This document shows positions 47,287-59,590 of a stretch of 64,000 bases of DNA, piece by piece. The DNA lies in assembly GCA_023055355.1 (NCBI GenBank), contig JALJCS010000001.1:54379381-54443380 (forward strand). Reading direction: 5' to 3'. The notes beneath the pieces are model-generated. The model saw nothing but the letters and a program-made list of their open reading frames with translations. It had not been told where the DNA came from and did not search any database. The position numbers were made by a program, and so were the translations under genes. The DNA is from Agelaius tricolor (lineage: Eukaryota; Chordata; Aves; Passeriformes; Icteridae). The stretch's first letter is position 1. Each line of letters starts with the position of its first letter.

Positions 47287-49930
47287 CTTTGCAGTCACAG
47301 TAATATTTACCACAAGTACTTGAAAGAGCCACACAGTGTGCAACTTGGTGATGGGAAAAAGGTGTTGAATGATTATTGCAGCCTAGGTTTGCTACTTCAG
47401 TGTATAGAAGATTCTGCTTATTAAAATAAATAACACGTCTCTGAATAAATTATTTTTTAAAATCTATTTTGCATATGATGGTGTTATTTCAGAAATACGC
47501 TCATTTCATTGCAAACACAGCATATTAAACTTGGGGAAAAAAAGGCTGGTCCAAACCCACAATATTTTTTCAATTAGCTGCATTTCTTCACAAAGTTTCC
47601 AGGATGGTGCAGTTATTTACTCAAGACTACGAGAATGACAATTGTTTAAGCTTGTACTGAAACAGGTGTTATTCCTTACAATACCTAGAAATTTATTAGT
47701 TTTGTATGAATCTTTAGAAATGGAAGTATTTTCAAACTCAGTTAATTCTAGGATTTGACAAGTACTACACAAGGAGTGCAAAAAATGGTTTTTTAGTTCA
47801 AAAACCAAGGCAATACAAATAGTATGCTGCATTCTGCCCCTCAACAGGTGATGTAAATTCTTTAACATTTCAACACTACTCACACATCTGGAAAAATGCT
47901 GCAAAATTTCGGAGTGTAGAGTGTACTCTACAGCTTTTACACATTCCAAGATTTTGAGAGGAGTCAACATTGCTAAACATGCAACTGAATCCAAAGGTTT
48001 CACTTGCCAGTACGCCTGGTTATAAAAATCAATGCCCTGAAATTAATGCCCTTGAAATTAAAATGTACACAAGCAAAACAAAGCAGCATATCAATTCTTC
48101 AATAAACTGCTTCTCAAAGCAGAGATCACTTGAAAGACCTGGTCATGCCTGTGACAGGAAGAAACATGTCACAATCTATCTCACAGGTAAAGGTTTACTG
48201 CCAGGGTCAGGCAGAGGTGCACCTCAACAGGGGTGCTAGAGAGGCAGCAGCTCTCAGACTCCAGCCCACAGGAGGAGCTTCCTGCACTGTGCCCAGCAGA
48301 CAACCAGCCAGGAACAGAAAAGCCACTGAGATTGGCTGGAGGAGGGCATACTGCAATCCTGAACCTCTCAGATCTGAGAAGCCCTGCTGAAAGAACTTCA
48401 TTGCCTTCTTCACTTGAAATCTCAGCCCCAACTCCAACCGCAGTCCTTCAGCGACTACACTGATTCTGCCACTCACTGAAGAATAATTTTCTTTAGGCAA
48501 TGACCAGTAATCACCTTACCAGCTCACCCAAACTTACAATTGTACAGTAAGAAGGTGAAACAGAAGAGCAGAAGTTATTTTAAAAAAACACAGACCAAAC
48601 AGGTAGGATGAGTGAGTGTTTGAGCAGTTCAAGGCTGCAGGACAGCTACCACTAATGCACTTCAGCTGATGAATTTATCAAACACCATGGCTGAGTTTAC
48701 TCAAATTTCATGGTAATTACAGTATATGTCATAGACTTGTCAAATTAACAAAATGGCTGGGTTCGTCCCCAAAATGTTTTCTCTGTTTTGTAACACATCA
48801 TTTAGGGCTTGCTATTTACTTCTTGTTTCTTTCAGAGCACACAATGTGTAACTCACTTTCTGCTGTTCTACTCATTTAGTGTTGACTGAAACACAACGAG
48901 GATTCTTTACTGCTGTAGGTTCCCAAGAAAAGCTCCAGTATGAGAAAATTAGTCAAATTCCCAGCTATTATAAACTGACTTTTACTCATGTAAGCTAAGC
49001 AACTACTGACATATGAGTTAATATGAGCACACCAAACTTTATTTAGGGAGGAGAAATGGGCTATTATAATTGTATTTGATTCCCATTCACTTACCAGATC
49101 CACTATGGAAAATGAAATAAACCATGCCAAAAGACATTAATTCCCTGCAATGTATCAGAAGTACTTTACAGAAGCAGCGTAAAGAGAAATAGCTATTGTT
49201 CTTATTTTATTTCCAATCCCCTCATGCTCCTTACTGTTATGAGGATCAAATTCAAATACACCAAGCAGCTATTTTGAATGTTTGCAGCCCTAGTGAAACA
49301 GAATATGAGCACACTGCAGCTACATTCTAACTTGCCTGCCTGCCATCCACCCGTCATTTGGATGGGTAATTTCTCCCCTCGGGACCATATGCGGTGCTTA
49401 AAGCTGAGTCAGTTTGCCGTATGGCATTATTCTATAAAAGCGAGACGGCTTTGCTGGAATCTGACCTAGGAGGGTAAAGGCTTCTACATACTTGGCTCAG
49501 TAGTTGCTAGACATGTTAAAGAAACAAAAAGATTTCAAATGTTAGTGTAATCCACTTGTTTTACACGGCATTTTCCCTATCAACAAGTACAGCCTTTACA
49601 CCATTATGAACAGAGTTGAGAACATTACTGTTATTACGTACATCAAATTGCACACAAGAAATTTAAAAATACAGAATGCACAAAATAATTACATTGCACT
49701 GAATTATTGATCTACAGACGAATTATATATCCACTGAATATTCTATCTACTGAATTATACAGATCTGCTTTATACTTTTGTTTCGTAATTTGTACTGTCT
49801 GTCTCCGTTCTACTGTGCTTCTTTTCAAACATTTTACATCAATAATTTGGAGAATACTGGACATCACAGGCTGCTAATAAATGGCGAGTGGATGCAGGAC
49901 TGGCACATTAGAAATATTTACTAATATACT
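47287..49930. other. Non-coding stretch
   Basis: Contains a small imperfect duplication (AATGCCCTGAAATT and AATGCCCTTGAAATT, 48031-48059) and a GC-richer patch at 48180-48450. Positions 49270-49470 retain several CpGs (CCCGTC, CTCGGGACC, TGCGG, GCCGTA, GCGAGACGG) and could be a conserved element. On the minus strand a strong acceptor (CATTTTCCATAG) and donor (GTAAGTG) lie only 8 bases apart at 49095-49102. No gene is supportable. Confidence 0.45.
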
Positions 49931-49958
49931 ACACACACACACACAGACACACACACAC
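49931..49958. repeat. (AC)n microsatellite, interrupted
   Basis: AC units over 28 bases with one G interruption at position 49946. Confidence 0.9.
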
Positions 49959-50876
49959 TTTTGTTTTACCGCAGCTACCTATTCCAGCTTTTTTCTGAGT
50001 AGTGGGAAAGTAATTAGTTCAGAAGGCTGTAGACAGAAGCACTCCTTCTTTAACTGTGTCTTTTTTGAGCATGATATAATAAAAGCAAGCCAAGAAAAAA
50101 AAACCCCACCACAGAAACAGAAGAGTTCCTTTTAATGTTTACTCTTGATTTGTTTTCTGTTGCAAATGTTACTAACACTGTTCAGATCAACAGAAACAAA
50201 AAAAAAAATATTAGAAAAAACTTTCTTTATAAATGCTGGTAATTCTGCTGATGTGCATTTTTCAATCTGAACAGAAAATACAGTATTAGTTTACAATCAC
50301 ATCAGGCATCACAGGCAAGACTGGCTTGCTAAGATAACAACAAGAAGCCATGTATCATTACTGAATTCTTTCTGGTCCCTTCTTTTTTTTTTTTTTAAAG
50401 TTTTACTATGTACATGAGAAAAGGAGGAGAGGAAGATTATAATGTATTTGTTGATGTAGACCTCTGCTATGTTTCCACAGTCCAGACAAATGGTGCTCAG
50501 AAGGGGTCCAGCCAAAATGGAACATGTGCGTGTAGTACAACCCACTGGCCTTGACCATGGGTATTAAAATATTCATATCTCCTTTCAATGTCACTTGCAC
50601 ACAAACAGCTTTTCCTCCCCCTTTAAAACATTAACCTCTGCTCTCCCAGGTGATACCAACTGGTCACAGAATCAGCACTGCCTTTCCATACAAAACCACC
50701 ACCGAGGTCAGGCACCTGCTTCTGTATCCTCTGAGCTCAGGTATCTATTAACTGCAGCCTACCCACTCCACCAATACATGGGTCAAAACAAATAGGTGGA
50801 GTGAAAGTGTAAAGATCTGCCCAGAAACAAAAGGAGAACAGCATTGCCCCCTCAAACTTTATCCCTGGGGTAGCTA
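49959..50876. other. AT-rich non-coding stretch
   Basis: Includes a 14-base T run at 50383-50396 and an A run at about 50200. No gene is recognised. Confidence 0.5.
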
Positions 50877-50910
50877 CTCCCTCCCTCCCTCCCTCCCTCC
50901 CTCCCTCCCT
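50877..50910. repeat. (CTCC)n microsatellite
   Basis: Eight and a half perfect CTCC units. The minus strand is (GGAG)n, a sequence known to form compact G-quadruplex structures. Confidence 0.93.
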
Positions 50911-51920
50911 CTCCCTGCTGTCCTCCTGCCATGGGATTCACTACCAAGGTACTTTGCAGAAGAAGCTTCATCTTCTTCACAGAAGCTTTTATTTTAAAAT
51001 GCAAGGCTCCATAATTCCTCCTTTGTGTCACACAGAGGAATATGAATAATAAGCTGAGGATTCATATGGCTTTAATTATTACAGGGCATTATAAGATAAA
51101 ACACCCAGAAGAGTCAAAACAAAACAAGAAACCTCCTACTGCAGTCAATCTGAAGTGTTTTGATCAGGAAGTTATCCAGATTAGGTATTTATCATTTTAA
51201 CATGGAACAGACAGAACTATATTCATACAGTAGCTTAAAGCCCAGAACAATGCACACTGATGCTCTGGGGTGAGGGGTGGAGGGCACACTAAACCAAACC
51301 AATGAATAGCCCCACTGCAAACAACCAACAAATAACCAACCCAGTCCCACAAGACAGACACTGTCAGCCCCTGAATGAACAGAACATTTTGGCGGATGGG
51401 TATCCAGTGGGAAATCACACCTGTATAAGCCTAGAAAAATATACTTGGAAAGTATTTACAAGGAAAATTCTGTCCAAAAGCCAGCTGAAGTTCAACTCTG
51501 GCTGTGACACAGCTACCCCATGGAGGCAGACAATGGAAGGAAATGGCCTCTTTAATACTTTCACCACCACTACCCATGGAAAGAGATACAAGGAACACCA
51601 CTTCTGCATTTTGCTTTTTCTCAAGCATAATTGTCACAGTGATGGATGCATCAGAAACATACATAAACCAATTTCAGCATCGAGAGCGCTATGCTCTCCC
51701 ACAGCCATGCAGCAAGCCAGTTGCTACGCTGGAAGCAGCACTCAGGTTCATAGGACCATTAGACAGAGCTCTCTTACTATAAAAGCCTGCAAATAAATGT
51801 AGGCTAAAATAAACAGCAAGTCAGATGTTTTATCTGGGGATGTTACCTCATTAAAGGCTATATATGCCAACTCCAATTCAATTTGAAGCAACCTTACAAG
51901 GGAAGACATCTCCCCCCCAC
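50911..51920. other. Non-coding stretch containing the longest plus-strand frames here
   Basis: The 164-codon plus-strand frame at 51302-51796 has no signal peptide, repeat or motif that I recognise. It is overlapped by minus-strand frames of 69-77 codons and a second plus-strand frame of 92 codons. Its start lacks other support. I treat it as chance. Positions 50990-51110 have ATTTTAAAATGC, CTTTAATTATTAC and similar words and may be a weak regulatory segment. Confidence 0.4.
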
Positions 51921-52290
51921 CAACCGGAATTAGATCCACTTGATCATTTTAATTATACTGCATTGCTCTTTTCAAAAGAGTCCTGCGAGCCTTCATAGGC
52001 TGCTGTGCTCCCCTTTGAAATTAACAAATTAGGCTTGGTAATTAGAGAGTCAAAATGGTGTGTTATATTGTTTGGGGTGACAAGGGATTTAAGAGTGTTT
52101 CATTTTGAGCCGTTTTCAAGGTTTGAAGGTAAAATACTATCACTAATCATGTATGTTCCCATTTTCCACCTACGCTGATTAATATCTACACAGTGCACTG
52201 AGATAAATTTCTTTGCATCTTAATTAAGAACATTTCAAGGCAGATTCCTCAAAGTTCTGTTCTTTTGAATGAAGCTGTAAATATCTTTTA
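51921..52290. promoter_or_regulatory. Candidate cis-regulatory segment, homeodomain-site rich
   Basis: Full TAATTA sites at 51950-51955 and 52039-52044, a palindromic TTAATTAA at 52220-52227, and further CTGATTAATA and CTAATCATG words occur within 370 bases, together with retained CpGs (TGCGAG, GAGCCG, TACGC). TAATTA is the core for Hox/paired/LIM homeodomain proteins. Such clusters are characteristic of conserved developmental enhancers. Conservation itself is not visible. Confidence 0.35.
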
Positions 52291-52308
52291 AATGCTATTT
52301 ACCACCAC

Positions 52309-52346
52309 AAAAAAAAAAAAAAGGAAAAAAAAAGAAAAAAAAAGAA
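52309..52346. repeat. A-rich purine tract
   Basis: Thirty-eight bases, almost all A with a few G, on the plus strand. No retroposed body precedes it, so a simple repeat is more likely than a poly(A) tail. Confidence 0.75.
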
Positions 52347-54560
52347 CCCACAAAGAAAAAGCTTCTAGGGTATAATAGTACATGCTAATTTATTCCAGAA
52401 ATTATAAATTACTATTTTGTTCTCCTTAATGGACCTGTCATCAAATCTTAGGATGTCACAGAAGCCTGATACATCAATTCAAGGATACAGCTGAGTCACC
52501 CTTCCTTCTGAGAACAGGCTCATCGTCAAACAAAAACTTTAATAATTTACGTCTCAGTTTGCATTGCTTAACATTATGCTTCAAGCCCTGAATTCATTAT
52601 TCTTAACCTCCCTGCCTCGGCAGAAGATCTGCTGTGATGCATCACTTCAGGGACTGATGTCCATCCAGATTCACTGGACAATGCCTTCATCAGATCTGAG
52701 CCAAGTGTGCCAGCACTTGGTGAAGGTTGTCCTGAGAAGCCATGAGAGGACACTTACAGCATTGCATCTTTCATCTCAGACTCTCGAGCCTCTTTACATG
52801 CAGAACAACTCATGGCTAGTAAATTACTTTTGTATAATATACAGGGATAAACATTTGGCAGGCTTGGTCACTTATTAGGCCACAAAAAACCCCAGAACTG
52901 AAGAAACCCTGATGCCTCCCCCACCACTGTTCTTCTGCAACAAATAATGTACAGGTTATATTTTCATATTACAGAATTTTTAGTTGCATCAAATCTAGAG
53001 CTGATGTTTTATTCCTGTTTTCAATGTTTGTTTTTCAGCAACGCCACTGACTTTCTGACAGTGCTCAGAATAGATGCAATATAGCAGGATTTCTCATAAA
53101 ATTTACAAAACCTGAAGCATAAGGTATTTTTATCCCATTCAAAGTTTTAAAGCACAGAGTATATAGACTTTCTTCCCCCGAAGTACTCTTCTAAGCTGGC
53201 ATTGTATAACAGTAGGTGAAAATGTCAGACAGAAGGAGGGAACTTTATTCCCATATACAGGATCAAAGAACATAAAACATAGGAGACAATGAAAAGAAAG
53301 CAAGCAAGAAAAAGGGGTATTAAAAGGGTATGATGAATGGCATATACATCCTTGTGATAATTCCTTTCCTGCTTTATTGCTCAGTAATGATCATACAATA
53401 CTATACTTCATTGATCACTGCTTGAAATCTAAGCTTCATTTCCTTCACATACGTTAAACACCTTTGACTTGAATTCACTTCATGTAACTTTTCAGTACTT
53501 TCTTTTTAGTGTAAAGAGAAACTGAATATAAATACTGAATGAAGGAAAAAAAATCATTCTACATTATTGTTCTCTGTCATCTATAGAGCTAGGAGCTGTC
53601 TTTGAGGTTCAAACGTGTCAGTGGCAAAGCAGGGCACCACATCAAGGCACTCTATATATTAAGTGTGTGCCTCAGGCTAGTGATTGAAAACCCACTTTGA
53701 CCACGAGCTGCAAAGACTGAATGCAGATTTCCCTGCAGCCAAATCATTCACTGTCTGGCCAGGAAGGAGGGAAGCTCCTGTATGGTCACTCCTGTGAGCA
53801 GCCAGACCTCAGAGGCAGGCCAGTGCCTGGGCTGGTCCCAGCAGCTGTTCCACATCCTCTTCTCTCACAGGGCTTACCACCAGATGAAGCCCCCCAGAAA
53901 TAGTCCATGTACCTGTAGTATGTACAAGGCAACTGTGTGCAGACACTTATTACAGACCACTCCCTAATGATTTTTGACTACACGTGTGTTTTCAGATGCC
54001 AAATGAACAAATAAGGATGCTGGCAGCTCCTTTTACACAGATAAACTCCAGCTGGAAGGACATAATTTATGAGCAGTTCCTCACTGTATACACTTCCCTT
54101 TTAATCAACCACTAATGGTCACTGCAGTGCTCCCCTTGGACAGCCCCATCTCCTGCTCACTGTGGAGCACAATGGCTCCAAACACAGGAAGGCATATAAT
54201 GAATCAACACACCACTAACAGCTAATATTCTTTTGGCAGTTTAATCCTTTATTGTGATGAATTCTCTGCCATAAAAACATTGGGGGGAAACTATATTAAT
54301 TAAATAAAATAATGGAATGTATTTTGCTTATGTTGCAGTTTCAACAGGACGAAACAAAGTACAAATATCTATAATTTTAGAATTAATATATATGTATATG
54401 AAAGAACAGATGGTACTTAAACCTGAAGTCTCCAAAAATCCTTTTCACTAAGTTTCTATTCAGGACAAAGGGATGAGGATTGACAAAAGGCAAAATAAGG
54501 CTTTTAAGACACAGCATGAGGACCACCTAGTTAAGCAAACAAAATCACAAATATTAAGGG
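52347..54560. other. Non-coding stretch
   Basis: A 104-codon plus-strand frame at 52564-52878 and short frames near 53.8 kb show no recognisable features. No repeat family is seen. Confidence 0.5.
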
Positions 54561-54785
54561 GTTATGGTCCTGTGATTAAGGCATTTGACCAGGAGGCAGA
54601 ATATCTGGATACAATTCCACCTCTGCCTCTCACTTCCTCCATGACCTTGGGCATATCAATTCATCTTTCTGTGCCATAGATACTCAGCAGGGAGAGTAAA
54701 AATACAACTTCCTACCTCCCAGGACTGTTGTGAGAAGAAATGTGCTGATGTTCGTGAGGTCAGCACACTCCCTCTTAGGTCATAC
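54561..54785 (+). mobile_element. Ancient MIR-type (CORE) SINE
   Basis: The segment follows the MIR-type order. A tRNA-derived head (TGTGATTAAGGCATTTGACC, then AGGAGGCAGAATATCTGG) carries a decayed B box near GGATACAATTCC. A CTCTGCCTCTCACTTCC core comes next, then the hallmark ATGACCTTGGGCA block, a TTTCTGTGCC block, a CTTCCTACCTC block and a GGACTGTTGTGAG 3' part ending in TTCGTGAGG. This is the amniote MIR family, plus orientation, near full length but diverged. MIR copies are old and scarce in birds. The 3' boundary is approximate. Confidence 0.85.
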
Positions 54786-56426
54786 AGATTGACTCTGTTT
54801 TGTTTGTATTATCAGAGTACTACAGCAGCAACCCAACACCATATGATTCCAAACAGCAAGGCAACTATTTCTGCAGATTGTTTTATGCAATAAAAACCAT
54901 GAAATTCTTAAGACACTCGAATTCTCTGACAGGGTACACTAAGGGTACATTATGGACTCTGCAGCTCATGACCACCAATAAGAATTGAAAGAGTCAGGAA
55001 GTTCCAAGCCCATACCCCTATATTTATGTGTGAAAGATTCCAGTATCCTTCAATTTTGAACATTACTGGCCAATACAGAGGAGTATATGGTTTGAAAATC
55101 CTGTAAAATACTCCTTCTAGGAAAAGCACCAATTGTGTGCAGCTTTTACATTCAAAGCACTACTTCAATACATACGGGTGCAGGCAAAATGAATTGTACT
55201 GCTCTCAATTCCAGACTATCTTGTGCCTTATATATGTGACTACATGAGTTTTAGAGATTATTGTTTTGAAGGAAAAAAAAGGGCAAATACTATCTTCTGT
55301 GTAAAGTGTGAGAACAAAATAGCTAGACAAGTAAAATAAGTAGTCTGTCTAGTCAAAACAACACTTGATATTTTACAAATATTTCTTTTATTGCATACTT
55401 CAAAGAAAAAAAATCTAATTTTGAGCAGACTGGACAGGTGAGTAATAATGAAATTCTTGAATAAAAGAACAGAAAAAAAGTGGTGAGGTGCCTTAAGGTC
55501 AGCTTTGCACATCTCGTATTTTCAAGCCAGTTTGGCCTGTTAAAGTTACTCCAAACCTCCAAGTTTGTTTGATTTTCATCCATCTGCCAGAGTGCAGATC
55601 TAGAAAGCAGTCATGAGCCAACTTAGCATGCTAGAGAAACTCCTCCAACTCAAGGTCTGAAAGCTACGTAACGGGCAACCACCTTGTTGCTCTCAAACCT
55701 TTGCCCTAAGCCACAGCAATTTTCAAACACCTACAGAAGTTGCTATGGAAGTGAAATGTAGCTATATAGACCCCCCTTGCTCAACTCTTTCAGCAAAAAG
55801 AAGCTGTACTATAGTGTAATCAACCTCTTCAGCTTTCTTATGATAACTTTCATCATCCAGTAACAAAAAGCAGTAAGAGAGCACTACAGCTGTGCTGTAT
55901 CACTAAACTGAGTTTCCTTGTAGTGGCAGAGGTCTGTAACAGTCGTGTTTTCATTTTAAATTAAGTTTAGAATATTTTAAATCAGTCACAAAAACTGCAC
56001 TCAGCACGAAATAAATTAGAATGTTTCAAGAATTTGGGACCGATTTTAATAAAACTTCTGGGTTCTTCCTAGCTCTCAGCCACAAGATTAGCCACTCATC
56101 AGGAAACATTTCCAAGTATTTTCTTGCCCTTCCATGGCTGAAAACAAGAATAGGAGATGAGGAGAAATAAAAGGAATTTAAAGCTGCTGAAAACTAATGT
56201 CTACCACATGAGGCACAAAATAAGCATGCCATTGTATATTTGATGAAAAAATAACTGTTATGAAATATTCATTTGAAAAGTGATTAAGCTTTGCAATTGA
56301 AAAGCTAACCCTTCACAACACGAAATAATCATGCAGCTTGGGAATGAACACATCCTGTGTCCTCTGGTGCTCATTATAATATATGCAACATCTCTACTCC
56401 ACTACTTCGGTTGCTTAGATGTTTTC
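54786..56426. other. AT-rich non-coding stretch
   Basis: No gene, repeat family or clear motif cluster is recognised. Confidence 0.5.
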
Positions 56427-56445
56427 TTTTTTTTTTTTTTTTTTT
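56427..56445. repeat. T19 homopolymer
   Basis: Nineteen consecutive T on the plus strand (a minus-strand A19). No retroposed body is recognisable beside it. Confidence 0.85.
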
Positions 56446-59300
56446 AACTTGAAATAAAAAGATCACTAGACTTGTTTCTTACAAGCATGCTTCAAACCCA
56501 GAGAACCAGATTTACCATTCCCATACATTTCCAGGCAAGGAACAGTAGGTAACCCTTTCTCTGCATTACCTGCGGGGGGGAAGAAGGAGGCTCTCCAGGC
56601 CTCAGCACAGGGGCCCCCAGGACCCAGTGCAGAATCCCAACTCCCGGTCTGCAGCAGGAAGAAGCTTCTTTCTTCAAAGCTATTAACAAATTCACTCACC
56701 AGCAAAACCTATGATGTCTCTCCTAAGGGTTAAAATGAACAACCTTTCATACAGAATACGCAACCTATTCCCTAAACTATGAGGGATTAATCCACTGAGC
56801 AAAAGAAATGTTTTACAATCCCATTTATTTTAACTATATTTCTTCAGGGATATTTAACTTTACATATGAAAGCTATACTTAATACATGGTATACATGCAG
56901 GCGCATTATTTATTTACAAATCCCAGGCACAGAAATCATGAGTCCGAAATTTTCCTTACAATGAGTTTCATAATTAGCCCTTCCACAGTCAAGGCACACA
57001 CAGAGATCAGGGATTATTCATTAGAGGAAGGAATTAGAAGGATTTTAGGCTTCAATGGCCTGTACAGACTATTAGCTTGCATTTGGCTATTAGGAGAGTA
57101 AGCAGAGTGGTCTCTAAAGCGTCAGCAACAGATAACAATAAATTCTCGAAATGAGACTTAGCACCTGCTTTCCTAATCTTGAAAGGAAGGGGGAAACAAG
57201 ACAGTTGGGTGGTGACACAGCATCTTTCCAGCCACACAGACTCCCAGTGTCAGGCTGGCAGCACCCTGACAACTTCCAGCCGTGGAAGCCAGAGGTCCCG
57301 GGATGAGTGAATAAACCAGGCAACTGAGACCATGGCAACACCAGGCCCCGGCATCCAAAAACGCCCTCCAGATCTGCATGACAGCATGCAGGCTCCCACT
57401 GCTTCCCTCCGATAGAGGAGGTTTGGAAAATGAAACAAAAGGATGATACACAGGGCTGGCTTATTTGAGGACTATCAGCTGGTCTGCTTCCATCCCTTCC
57501 AAGGTCTGGATCAGAGATGAGAGGAACACAGTGGTTTTGAGTGGCTGATGGATACATAAGCGCAGGTGTGTCCTGTCTATGCATTTTATTTATTCTGAGT
57601 GCCACCAGCACCCCCCACATCCTGATAACACAAACCACCAGCCTGGTAACGCCAGCCTATCCTTTCCTTTTAACACGCTAATCTAATGCTTCAAAGCAGA
57701 TGGGAAAAATGAAAAGAGTCTAAAGATGTTCTCTTCTTTTTTTTCTTTTATTAAAGCTAATGTCCTCAAAGATGAAGGACATAATAATGTCTTCACCAAA
57801 AAAACAGTGCAAGACTCTCAGGACCACTTTGTTCAGCTACTGCTGGCAAGTAAATACTAGAAATACTAAGGACTTTTGATTTTAACTTTTCTCCCCACTC
57901 CTTTGCATTTCCAAGGCACACAGAAATAACTGCATTAAATAGACCTCCTAGGAACAGGAAGTGCTGACAGATAAGCAGCATGAACCCAATCAGTGAAATG
58001 TCTCACAGCTTAGTGCAACATTTCATCCTCACCTGGATCAGTAGAGTATTTCAACTGGAATAAAAAGCACCATCAAGAGTGCAACCCTAATTCACCACTA
58101 TTGCAATTTTCTATCAGTGTAAAATCAATGATTTCAAAGTAATTACACAGATGTAAAACAAGAATAACTGGGCTACATCAGTCCCAGTCCAAATTCAGAT
58201 GAACTCTTCCATGCACACATACAAATAAAAATATTAAGACAAACCATAACAGGAAGACACATGCAAATTACATGTAATTATAAATGCACATTTTACTAGA
58301 TCCTAGCGTCCAATGATGAAATGCAGCTACATTTTGTTCCCAGATTGCTTAAACATCATTATTATACCATACACCTGTTTTAGGAAAAAAAAAAAGAGCA
58401 CAGATTTTTGCGATTTAACAAAGGTGAAGACTAAGTAAACAAAATAATACAGTAAACTAAGAAGCAGAAATTTAACAGATCCAACCTGTCCACGTTAATT
58501 TGTTAAAGCAGTAAGTTGATTTCCTACCTCACAAGAAAGGATTCAGAGGAAGCAGGAAAATGAAAGCTTTTCTGGATACTGATCAAACAACACCTTACAT
58601 GATAAAAAAAAATGTAATTACACGCAAAAAAAAATAGTTTGTGAAAATTCTGGATGAGAGAGAAAATGTCCAGGGAACATGTGAGATACAGGGAATAGTA
58701 AAAAATTGGTAGTTTTGTTATTCCAGTTAGTAGGACAGTGAAATGCCTTCTTTTCTGTCCTTGCTTTTAAAAACAAACTTGAGACTTTTTTCATTTACAC
58801 TGTTTTTAGACCTATGGCATGACTCAGAACACTATTGATACAAATGAACATTGAGTTTTTCCTTCCCGTCTTCTGGATTTTTACTTCAAAATTGTGAAGA
58901 AAGTGGCTGTTGGTAAGAACAAGGGGCTTACCACATGATTTTGAGAGGAGCAGACTCCTGCACTGTGCAAATCTCTCCACTCCTTGTCAGTGCAGTTCAA
59001 TCCACGACCCAAAATTCCCCTGCTAATTTCAACCTTGGACCTTACCTGAGCAACAAGTAATAATTTTCTGATGGTTTTTTCAACAGGGACAAAAGGATTC
59101 CAGGAGATGGCAAGAAGCTCACTTCCACTTGAGAACTGATCAGACTATTTGAACTCAGTTCTTTAAATGGTAACATTTTCTTATTACAGAAAAATCTCTG
59201 AACATCCCTTTTCAGATCACAACCAAATCATTAGGGCCTGCCACAAAGCCTATTAAAGTCAATGCAAGTCACTCAAAGACTTCAAAGGCTTTGGCTCCAG
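56446..59300. other. Non-coding stretch with minus-strand splice-like motifs
   Basis: A GC-richer part at 57170-57650 holds a 174-codon minus-strand frame (57114-57638) that is Cys/Ser/Gly-rich with no known domain. On the minus strand, strong donors follow acceptor-like sites at 56700-56722 (23 bp), 58033-58054 (22 bp) and 59047 (CTCAG then GTAAGG). The minus-strand frame leading into the 59047 donor stays open for about 30 codons. The phases do not chain into a coherent coding sequence, so no gene is called. Confidence 0.4.
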
Positions 59301-59319
59301 ACCTTATGTAAAACAACCA

Positions 59320-59590
59320 GATGCGGCCCGGCAGCACCTTGCACTGAAGGGAAGGCAATGCCTGGCCGAGCCCGCTCCCAAGGCAGGGCCTGGTGCCGGC
59401 GGGACAGCTCCGTGCTGAGCACCTGACACCAGGCTGTGCCACCCCTGTCGGGGACTCTGCACGGACCGAGTACCCACGAGCAGCTGGAGTGCATTAAGCA
59501 GGCTCCTGGGGCGCATTTTTCCGTGTTGTTTCATCCAAAAGGAATCCAGCTCGCTCCTTGCCTGGTGGATAACGTGAATTAAACGGTAAA
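59320..59590. promoter_or_regulatory. Third CpG-rich patch
   Basis: More than a dozen CpGs in about 270 bases, with GCGGCCCGGC, GGCCGAGCCCGC and TGCCGGCGGGAC words, against CpG-poor flanks. Two minus-strand frames of 70-76 codons are composition artefacts. It might be a small promoter, an enhancer or an old CpG-rich insertion. Confidence 0.4.

Noticed and set aside
51302..51796. 164-codon plus-strand frame
   Set aside because: No recognisable domain, overlapped by other frames, and within chance expectation for 64 kb read in six frames.
57114..57638. 174-codon minus-strand frame
   Set aside because: Longest frame on that strand outside the CpG island, but in a GC-richer patch, Cys/Ser/Gly-rich and without known similarity.
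58033..58054. 22-bp minus-strand segment between acceptor- and donor-like sites
   Set aside because: Very short, and its phase leads to a stop in the next candidate segment (56700-56722). GTRAG words occur often by chance in 64 kb.
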